A stretch of DNA of 64,000 nucleotides, taken from contig NC_090780.1 of the NCBI RefSeq assembly GCF_040054535.1, positions 18,290,001 through 18,354,000 on the forward strand. Reading direction: 5' to 3'. The translations under genes and the position numbers were made by a program. The notes beneath the pieces are model-generated. The model saw nothing but the letters and a program-made list of their open reading frames with translations, searched no databases and was not told the DNA's origin. Positions 49,638-59,278 of this stretch are shown here, in pieces (the stretch's first letter is position 1; the number at the start of each line of letters is the position of its first letter). Source of the DNA: Antennarius striatus. Taxonomy: Eukaryota; Chordata; Actinopteri; Lophiiformes; Antennariidae.

Positions 49638-50290
49638 TAAACCATCTTTAAACTAACTAAAACAAACAATGTCACTAACTAAAACAATTGACACCATTGC
49701 AGAGATGGTACACACCCTTGACTCAAGTTCGGATGGGAATTTGGTCTGGAACTTGCAGATGGTTCCTGAGCTGTAGTCTCTCTGGATGAACACTTTAGAA
49801 GAGACAGCTGGCTGCTGAAGGTCCTGTAAGCTGTGGGTCTGAAAGAAAAATTCATTTTCATTCAACTGTTCCATGAGGTGATGTCTGACTGTTTGCATCG
49901 TAGTGTCGACTGTAAAGCTAGCTACATTTGAAGGATGAGATTTAAAAAAAAAAAAAAAAAAGGTTGTTACTCCCATTAAAATCACTCCAATCCAACGGGA
50001 AACATTACCAGCCTCACGTTGAAAATGCTATTGGTAGTTACACAGTAAACAACAGATGTAAAATAATCATGAATACTACGAGCCTTCTTGAGTGTCATGT
50101 CAGCTATCTAGCTAACGACATGTTAGCTTATATTGCTAACCCAAACATCGATGAGAACCATAGCGATGCTGGCATTTAAATCATCTGTTGTATAAATAAC
50201 ACGTGATGCATATTTTAAATATTCAAATATGTATTTATTTTCTAATATTTAACAACAGCTAACTCCACAGTAATCCCCTACCTCAGCCAT
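48732..50290 (-). CDS. golga7: Golgin subfamily A member 7 (GCP16)
   Basis: Small palmitoylated Golgi protein that stabilises the palmitoyltransferase ZDHHC9, which modifies Ras. Exons in transcript order: 50290-50282, 49838-49716, 49555-49403, 49162-49061, 48779-48732. The sum is 435 nt, 144 aa (human 137). The core ([65 protein letters not shown]) is nearly identical to human GOLGA7. The neighbouring cysteines in GCLAC are those reported as palmitoylated. The first coding exon holds only three codons (Met-Ala-Glu), and the next 12 or so residues ([12 protein letters not shown]) differ from human, being closer to GOLGA7B; the C-terminus ([10 protein letters not shown]) lacks the long GOLGA7B tail, so GOLGA7 is preferred. 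Confidence 0.92.
49562..49635. repeat. (CA)37 microsatellite in golga7 intron
   Basis: Perfect CA tract of 74 bases, starting seven bases beyond the acceptor side of the 49403-49555 exon. On the transcribed strand it reads (TG)n close to the polypyrimidine tract. Confidence 0.98.
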
Positions 50291-50350
50291 TGCGGACGTT
50301 TCCCCTCTCGCTTTTCTCCCTTTTCTACCAGTGTGACAGAACTTCCGGTT
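50291..50350 (-). promoter_or_regulatory. golga7: golga7 5' UTR and core promoter
   Basis: Upstream of the ATG are purine-rich leader sequence and an ETS site (ACTTCCGG, 50341-50348). TATA-less, as expected for a housekeeping gene. Confidence 0.4.
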
Positions 50351-50624
50351 TAGGCTTTTCAAAATAAACTATCTTCTGTACCAAAAAGGAAATTCCATTA
50401 ACACAATTATCACTGCTTTGAATTTGATATGTGGATTAAAACTACACGTAAACATGATAAACAGGAGACAATTTTCTCTCTCTCTTTTTTTCAGATTAGT
50501 TATGCATCTATATGTTGGTTTTGGTAGATAATAGTCACGATGGCTTTCATCCAACTCACCCCATAATACAGTATAACCCTTTTTAAAATGACCCCCACTT
50601 GTATCTATGAAACACTCGATGGAG

Positions 50625-50725
50625 GCAATTGATTCACTGGCGACCCTTGGAGGGAAAAGCGGAAAGGAAAAGAAGGAGCCAAAGCCCAGGTTTGCTGAGG
50701 ATAGATGCGACTAATGAATGGATCA
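50625..50725 (+). repeat. RTE-like LINE 3' end
   Basis: CACTGGCGACCCTTGGAGGG, then AAAAGCGGAAAGGAAAAGAAG. The series 'GGCGACCCCTAAAGGGAAAAGCCGAAAG' ends many fish RTE-type LINEs. Confidence 0.5.
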
Positions 50726-51294
50726 CGAGTTACTTGGCATATTAAAAGAACCAAAGTACAGCAGCAATTTTCATTGGTTTGTTTTTAATGTAAGTGATTT
50801 GACCCACTTGAAATGGAAGACACAAATTTTGTTCTTCATGAGATATGTTGTATGTTATACGTGAGGGTCCTGCTTTGGCTATGGGAAGAGTTATAACTAT
50901 TGTTATGACTATTCTTGTATATTTCTGTGTATTCTTGGGTACTGTGTACTCTTGACTGTGTTACTGTTGTGTCTAAGCAGAGGCAAATAATTTCTCTTTG
51001 GGATTATTAACGTATTCATTCATTCAAGAGTGCTGCTTTGGTCGGTGATGTCCAGTTGTGGCCTGGCTTAGGGTCCTGTTCTGGAAGAAATGATGCATAC
51101 TGTATACACCTGTCAGACAACATTTTGTTCACATTAAAACATTTATATTTTGAACAATGATGTGTGCTGTTGCTTGTGATACAAAATTAATTCCTATGAC
51201 TGTCTATAAAATATCTAGTTTCTTTTTTTCTGAGCATTTCTACTACCCATAAATTATCTAGTAGTAACAGCATTTAATGATTGTAGTGAAAGAC

Positions 51295-51405
51295 ATGAAG
51301 GTAGTTGGTGTGAGAGGAGAGGATGCAGAAGACAGGGTGAGATGGAGTCAACTGATTAGCTGTGACGATCCAAGGGGAAAAGCCAAAAGGAGAAGAACAG
51401 AAGTT
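51295..51405 (+). repeat. RTE-like LINE 3' end, second copy
   Basis: GGATGCAGAAGACAGGGTGA, GATGGAG, then GTGACGATCCAAGGGGAAAA and GCCAAAAGGAGAAGAA, in the order seen at the end of fish RTE elements and more complete than the copy at 50625. Confidence 0.6.
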
Positions 51406-52284
51406 AATGATTAATATCCATTAATAATCTTCATGTCAGAAAAATATGCAGAAATCTGGCTTAAATTTTACATTATTTTTCACGTGGTTGTACACTTTGT
51501 CCAGGTTAATGGCTTCGTCTGCTTCTTGATTTGACTTTTCACTCGGAAAAAAAATCTCACCCAGTTTCACAGCTTGTACTTCTTTATACAGTACATGAAC
51601 TCCGACTGCAATTTTGTCATAAAAGAACTGAATTTCTTTTTTACTTTGGCTTGGTGTCGCTGCGCGTTCGTTTAGCCATGATAAAGGGTTAGCATTTGAG
51701 TCGCACTGTTGTGAACTAGTTAACCTGCACGGCGCATACCGCAGGGTGCACAGCAGCTCCGTCAATGCAGATTGGCTGCGCAGTCATTGAACCTTATCGT
51801 ATCATTGGCTGGACACCTGTCACTGAGTTACAATGGAAAACATCAAATTATGGGTGTTGCAATGGAGCTTTCTGAACCTCTTATAAAAATGATTTGAGTC
51901 TAGTGAAGTCAGATGTGACAGGTATCACGTTTGTTTGAAATCTCATGCCACATTTTAATAGATCTCTCCAGCTTCCAATTTAAAGCAATTAACAATTATC
52001 TTGGTCAACTGCCTTTGAGGAGTTTCTATTTCATTCAAAGTCTGTTTACAGGTCATAACACTTCCAAGTTCATTTAATGTGCTGTGGCACTATTAGAATA
52101 CCTACATTTGACATCCCTCAAAAATACATCAAATCAGTGTCAACTTTGACCCTTTCATGAAACTTTAAGACACCCATTAAAAAGTGAACCCGAGTACAGT
52201 ATTTAGATGTCCTCATTATCCCTCCCAAAAATATTAGTCAATACATCCTACCTCAGTTTCAAATTTAACAAACTCACAAGCTAT

Positions 52285-52347
52285 TAGGTTTTACATTTTT
52301 TTATTGAATCATGTCATTGATTCATGGTTCCGTTTGCTGTTTCAAAT
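52285..52347 (-). terminator. rplp0: rplp0 3' UTR and poly(A) signal
   Basis: AATAAA on the minus strand at 52305-52300, about 43 bases after the stop. A very short 3' UTR is typical of ribosomal protein genes. Confidence 0.8.
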
Positions 52348-54517
52348 TTAGTCAAACAGACCGAAGCCCATATCATCATCGGACTCCTCAGACTCCTCCT
52401 TAACTTCCTCCTTGACCGCAGCTGGAGCTGCAGCCACCTCTGCTGCAGGTGCTGCAACAGCAGCAAAAGCAGAGGGGTCAGCCAGGAAAGCCTTGACCTG
52501 TGATGAAAGATGCAAGAAAGATATTATCTCACAATAATGCAGAGTGGATTTTTTTTGATCATCAAAGCTGATGAAACATGTTAATATGTAAGGGCTGTCA
52601 GGGATGGTCACACTGAAAAGGATTTTCACAGGTTGATCTCAATCAGTCATTCAAGATAATCAGTAAGATACTGGTTAGACAGACATACCTTGTCTGCCAG
52701 TGGGAAGGAATAGTCAGTCTCCACAGCAACAGCCAGGACTCTCTTGTAACCATTGATGATAGAGTGGGGCACAGAGGCCAAAGTGGGGTAGCCAATCTCC
52801 AAACACACACTAGCGATGTTCCTCACACCCTAAATACGTTAATTTGGAAAAAAGTTTAATGTGATATACTACTTTATTTTAATACTAGGCATCGATTATT
52901 GAAAGGAGTGGTGCATCTCACCTCCAGGAAACGGGCATGCAGAGCAGCCTCTGTAATGTCAAGCACTTCAGGGCTGTACACACTGCCATTGTCATACACC
53001 TGCTGGATGATGAGCCCGTACGAGAAGGGCGAGATGTTCAGCATGTTGAGCAGAGTGGCCTCGCTGGCACCAACCTTGTCCCCAGTCTTGATCAGACTGA
53101 CATCACTCTGGGAACACAAGAGATTAGTGACACATGTGTATATGCACGGATGAATCTTTGAGTTCCATATGCTCGCAGTCCAGGACTTTAATCTGTATTG
53201 AACATGTGGGGATCCATCTTGCAACTTGAGCAGAAAGCAAAAATCAATGCTAAACTCACCAAGATTTCAATGGTTCCCCTGGAGATCTTGGTGGTGATAC
53301 CAAGAGCTTGGAAGAAAGAGGTCTTCTCGGGACCCAGGCCAGTGTTCTGGGCAGGCACCGTAACATCACAAGGGGCAATGGCTCCAGCACGGGCAGCTGC
53401 AGGCACCTGGGTTTAAATAAAATCAGTTACGTTTCCAGCAGCAGGTATGAACATGGGTTTTATGCCCAAGATTTATTCTGTGTCTGAAACCTTACGTCCC
53501 TGGCAGTCAAGGAATACTGACGTGACAGGTATAGCGAGGAAACAGATTATTGTGTGCAGGGGGAACGACAATGCAGTACCACATAAGCCACATTGTAACT
53601 TAACCTGCAAACTGCTCAGACTGAATGCTTCAGTTGTGTATTAAAAAATGGAAAGTAGCTAGTGTTGCTCAATAGATCAAGTATTATTTTGCAGTTTAAG
53701 ATTTGTATTTGAAAACTTCATGTTGCCAAACATCCATTTAGTACCATGACAAGCAAAATGATTTAAGTAGCAATATATGACATTCCATTATTGTAGAACT
53801 AGTAAACAGTTATTGTTTGTAAATCATGATGTTGAGAACTTGCCTTGTTCTCCAGCAGCATGTCTCTGATTTCAACCAGATCCTCTTTGGTGAAGACAAA
53901 GCCCACATTACCCTTGATGTGAGGCAGGAGTCTGTCAAAGCACAGCGCTGGATGTTACAAATGTCAGCAATCAACATTTCAAGAAACGATTGAGCACTTC
54001 AGTGTCTGAAACCTTGCGTCCCTGGTTGCCAGGCGAATCTAGACATACAGGGATAGCTGGAAACAGGTTGCTATTTGCAGGGGGAACGACAAGGCAGCAC
54101 TAAAACAGCTGCATTGTAACTTATCCTGCTATACACAAGTACAGGAAAGAGTGATGAGTCTACTCACTTCTCCAGCGCTGGGTTGTTCTCCAGGTGGCCA
54201 CGAATAGCCTTGCGCATCATGGTGTTTTTACCCATCAACACCACAGCCTTGTGACGCATGGAGACACGGATGGTCTGCATCTGCTTGGAGCCCACATTGT
54301 CCGCTCCCACAATGAAGCATTTTGGATAATCATCCAGTAATTGCTGTAAGGCACATATCAAGTTTTACATATTCATATCATGCCTATACATAATTCAACT
54401 GATACAATAAAAAGAGTGCACTAGATTAAAATTAAAAACACATGTAAACGTAGTCACACTTACGATGATTTTCATAAAATAGTTGGACTTCCACGTGGCC
54501 CTGTCTTCCCTGGGCAT
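52348..54517 (-). CDS. rplp0: 60S acidic ribosomal protein P0
   Basis: Base of the ribosomal stalk (uL10); binds 28S rRNA and P1/P2 dimers and recruits translation GTPases. Exons in transcript order: 54517-54464, 54343-54168, 53931-53844, 53406-53260, 53107-52922, 52829-52689, 52497-52348. The sum is 942 nt, 313 aa (human 317). Starts [14 protein letters not shown] as in human, continues [14 protein letters not shown] and [20 protein letters not shown], then [20 protein letters not shown] and [16 protein letters not shown]. It ends with an Ala-rich hinge and [16 protein letters not shown], the conserved stalk tail bound by elongation factors and ricin-type toxins. The intron after 53844 uses a GC donor (AAG|gcaagt). 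The two largest internal introns each hold an H/ACA-like snoRNA. Confidence 0.97.
53478..53609 (-). ncRNA. H/ACA-type snoRNA candidate 1 in rplp0 intron
   Basis: On the minus strand the RNA begins GCAGGTTAAG. Its first hairpin closes on CCCCCTGC, an H-box-like ACACAA/ACAATA follows, then a second hairpin, and the 3' end is CAGACACAG with ACA three bases from the end. Length is about 132 nt, as expected. It lies wholly inside the intron between exons 3 and 4, in sense orientation. A related copy sits in the preceding intron. Guide targets were not worked out; I cannot name the family. Confidence 0.65.
54000..54130 (-). ncRNA. H/ACA-type snoRNA candidate 2 in rplp0 intron
   Basis: Sense to rplp0 in the intron between exons 2 and 3. 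It starts GCAGGATAAG, hairpin 1 closes on CCCCCTGC, the H box is ATAGCA, hairpin 2 contains CCTGGCAACCAGG, and the end is CAGACACTG with the ACA box three bases from the end. It shares TAAGTTACAATG, TGTCGTTCCCCCTGC and AAGGTTTCAGACAC with candidate 1, so the two are paralogs. Confidence 0.65.
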
Positions 54518-54940
54518 CTTTGCAGTGCTTCCAAGGATCGCTTGACAGCCGGTTTAAAGACAAGGTAGTTCCTAAAACCACACAACGATCATGTTAAAAC
54601 ATATTAATCAAAAATCAAAAAAAATAACTCATAATCTAAACAGTACAGTCCAACAATTAGCAGTTCGAGTGCTAACTGCTAACAGCTAGCGCGTTAACGG
54701 CTAACAGCTAGCGCGCGTTGACTGCTAAACTAGCAATGGCTTGAAAGGCCGCGCCCGGTAGAATCGTGCCACCGCACTTAGAACGGGACACAAAACCACC
54801 TTATTATGTTATGGGCATTAAAACTTGTGATTTGAAACACTGTGTACAACAACGTGACATGAAATTACTTCAATATGGTAGTTTAGAGAGGAGAAGCAAA
54901 GCATACCTGACACACAAGGGCGCGTGGAAGAAAGAGGAAG
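54518..54940 (-). other. rplp0: rplp0 5' UTR exons and intron 1
   Basis: The coding exon continues 54 bases upstream of ATG to an acceptor, GGTTTTAG (exon edge 54571). A noncoding first exon, 54940-54907, ends TGTCAG|gtatgc. The intron between them contains a 15-bp direct repeat CTAACAGCTAGCGCG (54679-54693 and 54701-54715). Confidence 0.65.
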
Positions 54941-55230
54941 ACGGCAGTCACGAGGGGTTAATATAGAAAAAAGTGTCCAATCACGATAGAGCGATAGGCT
55001 TTATCTGTGTAGCTATTGGGTGATTGTTGTGCCACTCACGTCACCAATAAAATTGGTCCACCTACTTTACCAACGTCACATGAACTATATCCGGTGTCAA
55101 AGTTAAGCAACCGGGTTCACGTCGAGGAAAATGTTGCCACTACCCACCAAAGTAGATAGAAACGGTAACTCGTAACACACTTATTGAAATAAGCCAAGCC
55201 TGCTAAAATAACCGATTTTCGAGGCAAATC
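54935..55230. promoter_or_regulatory. Shared head-to-head promoter of rplp0 (-) and the F-box gene (+)
   Basis: The rplp0 start probably lies in the pyrimidine tract CTTCCTCTTTCTTCC (minus strand from 54940), a 5' TOP motif for translational control, with a TATA-like CTATATTAA 16-26 bases upstream (54966-54958). Four CCAAT boxes lie between the genes: 54977, 55015 (reverse), 55044 and 55052 (reverse). The two coding starts are 714 bases apart. Confidence 0.6.
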
Positions 55231-56508
55231 ATGACGGGGACGACAACTGTGCTTCCTGCAGAAATATGGAACCACGTTTTTCGGTATCTGTCCGCAGGAG
55301 ACAAGTTGAGCGTCCGGGCATGCAGCAGGTATTTCAAGAAACTTATTGACCACAGATCTCTTTGGAAAAATTGCTCAGTCGTTCTTGTTTTTAAAAAACA
55401 CGCTTACAACAGTCAATTCTGGGCCACTCTTCGACGCAGAGAAGTGACCACTGTGGTGGTGAGGAGCAGTAAAGCCAAGGGTTGGAAAGAACTGTCCCTG
55501 TCGCTTCCTGCTCTCACGACAATCATAATCGAGCATGGATCTCAGTTCAGCCTCCTCTACTTGAAGGACTTTACAAACCTGGAGCGCCTGATTATGAGAC
55601 ACAGCAGCACTACTCGTTTGCCAGATGCTTCCATGCTGTGTCAACCACAGCAGCTCACTCACCTCACCATGTGTGATGTTAAATATCCTGCCACAACCAC
55701 AGAAGGCTTCATTTCTGCTGTTTCCCAGTTTACAGAGCTAACATCGCTGGTCCTTCATAATAAAGGGAGCTATGACAAAATATTTTGGATGGTTCGCTCC
55801 ATACTGGCTCGCATGCACAAACTGAAGCATCTCTCATTGTCCGCTGTGCCCATACTGTTAGGGCGTCCTCCCCCTGACCCGGGGCCCTTCGATGCCTCAT
55901 CTTTGTCCATTTTGGAACTTATTAACTGCACGGATCACACATTACCAGAAAATGCAATGAAGCTGATGCCTGACCTGAAGAGTTTGTCTGTTTACTACAA
56001 GCAGTCAAACCAGGAGATGGCAGAAAGATGGACGTCACCCACATGTCACCTGAAAACATGGCTGAGTGATCTTCCTCACCTGTCAACCCTGGTCATTGTC
56101 AAAGGCCCACCTATTAATACATATGTCACCTCCATTCCCTCCACTGTCACTAGTCTCACAATTTGTGTCGCAGGATTATCCTCCGGGGACATGGCAACCA
56201 TTTCGAAGCAGGTGCCAAATCTCCTGCACCTTCACATAGAAACCCAGCGCTCACATTTGGGAGCTCTCACAGCTCGGATTCCACATTTTTTCCCAAAGCT
56301 TAAAAGTCTCAAGCTATGCCTTGAACATGTTGAAGAGAAATATTTGTTAGAACTACATCAGCTGCAGGACCTGGAATACTTGGAGATTCTGGATAACATC
56401 TCGCATCTGCCTGAGCTGAGTGGAAAGCTCCGTGCTCTCACACATGACAGATTTCAGATCTCTCGGAGGAAGACGGATGTATTGTCTTGTGTATGTTCCT
56501 ACATTTAG
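55231..56508 (+). CDS. F-box/LRR-like protein, single exon
   Basis: 425 aa, uninterrupted from ATG 55231 to TAG. Residues about 7-50 form an F-box (LPAEIWNHVFRYLSAGDKL, RACSRYFKKLIDHRSLWKN), the SKP1-binding part of SCF ubiquitin ligases. The rest shows irregular leucine-rich repeats (LPALTTIIIEHG, FTNLERLIMRHS, FTELTSLVLHN, MHKLKHLSLSAV, MPDLKSLSVYY, LPHLSTLVIV, FPKLKSLKLCL, LQDLEYLEIL), a likely substrate-binding face. The F-box has some likeness to FBXL12 (RLVDDRWLW), but the repeats do not match any member I can recall, so no symbol is given. Intronless, which could mean an old retrocopy; it lies head to head with rplp0 and is intact. Confidence 0.85.
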   Translation: MTGTTTVLPAEIWNHVFRYLSAGDKLSVRACSRYFKKLIDHRSLWKNCSVVLVFKKHAYNSQFWATLRRREVTTVVVRSSKAKGWKELSLSLPALTTIIIEHGSQFSLLYLKDFTNLERLIMRHSSTTRLPDASMLCQPQQLTHLTMCDVKYPATTTEGFISAVSQFTELTSLVLHNKGSYDKIFWMVRSILARMHKLKHLSLSAVPILLGRPPPDPGPFDASSLSILELINCTDHTLPENAMKLMPDLKSLSVYYKQSNQEMAERWTSPTCHLKTWLSDLPHLSTLVIVKGPPINTYVTSIPSTVTSLTICVAGLSSGDMATISKQVPNLLHLHIETQRSHLGALTARIPHFFPKLKSLKLCLEHVEEKYLLELHQLQDLEYLEILDNISHLPELSGKLRALTHDRFQISRRKTDVLSCVCSYI

Positions 56509-57215
56509 CAGGATTATTAAAGAATTGTGTTGGCATACTGATTTTCAAACTCATTTCAGCACCACAAATAAGAGCACACATAACATGGTCCAAATCAGGT
56601 GTTGTTGAAACATCATCCCAATATTCAAATACTTAATTTAGCTGTGTAGTTCTTTATGCTTTATTTTAATCTGTTCAGGCCTACATTTACATAATGGTTC
56701 CATATCTGGCATATGTCTATACAACCTTCTGGGTAGTAGCTGTTTGACTACTGTAGGTATCATGTTTTCAGTTTGTCATTGCACCGAAAGGTGTGCTCTA
56801 CAAAGTATTAGATTTAATATGAAGGGGAGAACTAATCTTGAGAATGATATAGTCTATATAATTAGAATTTTGTTTCATATTTACAAAGATAGAGAATCTT
56901 CTGAATTTAGCTACTTCATGATCATTTGATCTGGTTATTGGAAACGGCTAACAGGTTTTACTAATAAGCCTCATTAAAACGGGCTGAGTGATTTAGCTAA
57001 ATATTCTTTATGTATTACTGGGATAAAGAGAACCTCTTAATTTCATCCAAAGTTCAGATCAATACTTTTGAATCCACAATCCTACATACAACCTACCAGT
57101 AATTCTACTGTGTTTTGATTTTATTTTTTTTTACATTTCTGCATGTACATCGGATTAAATGCCAAATATTGAAAAATACCAAGATTACAGACAAACCAAT
57201 CACAGAAATGAACTT
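56509..57215. other. 3' UTR of the F-box gene and convergent spacer to pxn
   Basis: ATTAAA (56516-56521) lies just after the stop; no clear AATAAA was found on the plus strand. AT-rich, no other exon. Confidence 0.5.
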
Positions 57216-59278
57216 ATTTTATTTTCAGCAGTTACAATAATCAGTTATCAGTACCCACATGAGTTTACACCCCACCCAAACACATAGCAAATAGAATTAG
57301 AGAAAAAAAAGATCACATGATCATCTTTTACAAAGTAATATTCACTTAATCCAATCAACAGTAAAATGGATTTTTTTTTTCATGATTCCTTGACAAAAGA
57401 AAAAACTAAGTAGATAAATATACATGAATCAAATCTGAATTACAAATGTGATTCAGCCACAAGCGTAGACTATCAGCCAAACTGTCAGCTGTTATCCAGT
57501 ACAGAAGGTCGCCTTGTGTAATACAGTGTAAACGTCTGGGTATTAGGAGTTAAGCTGCACCACAGCAGATGAAGACTCTCTCAGAATTGAGCCCATAAAG
57601 AGTTAAATCTAAATAGATTGAGAGCTCCACAGTGTATAAGACCTTATTGCATTGACACATTTGGCACGAGCAAATACCGATAATTAAAAACACAATGTCT
57701 ACACTTAAAAAAAACAAGACAAAATATTTCAAAAATAAAGTACAATCACACATTGTCTTACACATGTTGCAAAAAAAAAGCTGTATGGAAAATAAAAATG
57801 AACTGGGCGATTTCACAAAGTTTGCAAAAGGCTTAGCCCCCAGCTTGATCTTATATTGTGATTCCTGACCAGCTCAATGCAGACAGCAGGATCATAACTG
57901 CTTATAATAAGGGCTGTGGTTTCTAGGATGTGCAATCCAAGCTGATATGTGTTGTATGACTCAGGTAAATTATGGTTAGTCTACATGCCAATAGAGCCAG
58001 CTCTTTGCATATCAGTGTGAGCCCAAACAGCTCAAAATACAGTATATCACACAGAACACAGTTCTGTCACGAAGATGAACAAATTACAGGGGTATAAATT
58101 TATTTCTGATTGTAATCGCAAGTGGCAGCTAGTGCTGAGAAAACACTTGATAAAAAAGCATGCATCATCATCATAACCATTGTCTATTTGTATGTTAGCA
58201 GGATATCTCATTTAGTTCTTAATGGATGTCAGCGCAGTTCTCTGATTCTATCTGACATCAGTGTATCTCCAGCAGTGAAGACACTTTTAAACAGAGAAAA
58301 CACAGCACTGTTTTGAAATGTTTTAAACTGCATCATTAAGTACAACATCAGTAATAATACCTATTACTGACCTACTTTCTGTAAGTAGTTGAAAACAGTG
58401 ATTTTTTTAAATGGCAATAGTGAAAATGATACAAAGACTAAGTGAAATTAAAAGTTGCAACAGGGAAAAAAAGATGCCTACTTAAATAAAATATATGCTC
58501 AAAATGAAAAAATGTCTTGGTTAATTTTTATTGTAAAATAGTAGAAAAATACGTACTAATTAATGTCTTGCTGACAATGTAAAATGCACCTTAAGACGGT
58601 CTCATCAAGAGATCTGTGGTTCGAGTGTGCACCGAGTTTGAACTTTTAAAAAATGTAGAGTTCAGTGTGTCTGTGTGCATGAACGTATGGAGTGTTTTCA
58701 TGGCACGTCAATAGAAAAATAGATCATTTAAACAGATTATCCCAACAGTCATTGGCCAAGCGCTGCACTTTCAATAATCCATATATCTTAAAACTACTTC
58801 AGAATAACTCCCCGTGGTCCTTGCGATCAAGCAAGGTCTTAACTGCATAAAACCATCACATAGTGCAAGGACTCGCCTTGCAATGGAGGAATAAAATCAT
58901 TTACAAACTGGGGCTCTTAATTCAACCCTCATATGCTTATAATGTATATATACACATGCAGAAGGGAAAAGGTACGATAGGTTCTCTGATGCACACGGGA
59001 ATTTAAACTTTAAATAAAAATCTCTTTGGGCTCCATTAAAAATGTTTTTAGCAAGAGTGTAAAACGCCAAACCTGAGAGGTTGGACAGTGTCAAGGGTCA
59101 ATAACAGAGAATGTCTCACCCTTACGATGAGATCCACCACCACAACAATGCCCCCAGTCTCAAAATGTATCACTGACTCATACATGCTACAGTAGACATG
59201 AGTGTAAATCCACATGTGCAATCTGACACGTAAATAACACGTGGATAGTGTACACACGCTAATACACAAATGCATAGT
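57216..59278 (-). other. pxn: Probable long pxn 3' UTR
   Basis: No exon is seen for 2 kb beyond the pxn stop. A minus-strand AATAAA motif (TTTATT at about 57216) could be the distal poly(A) site. Paxillin mRNAs usually have long 3' UTRs. Confidence 0.45.

Larger units (their letters stand above)
50351..52284. other. golga7-rplp0 intergenic region
   Basis: Contains LINE-like tails (50625-50725 and 51295-51405), a repeat end (about 50970-51015) and a 109-codon frame without ATG at 51436-51765 (-). No gene with firm support. Confidence 0.55.

Noticed and set aside
52560..52600. Possible C/D-box snoRNA in the last rplp0 intron (GATGATC and CTGA motifs)
   Set aside because: The C box lacks the required purine before TGATGA, and no terminal stem was seen.
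53447..53644. Plus-strand frames within the rplp0 introns
   Set aside because: They overlap the snoRNA candidate and introns on the opposite strand, with no coding signal.
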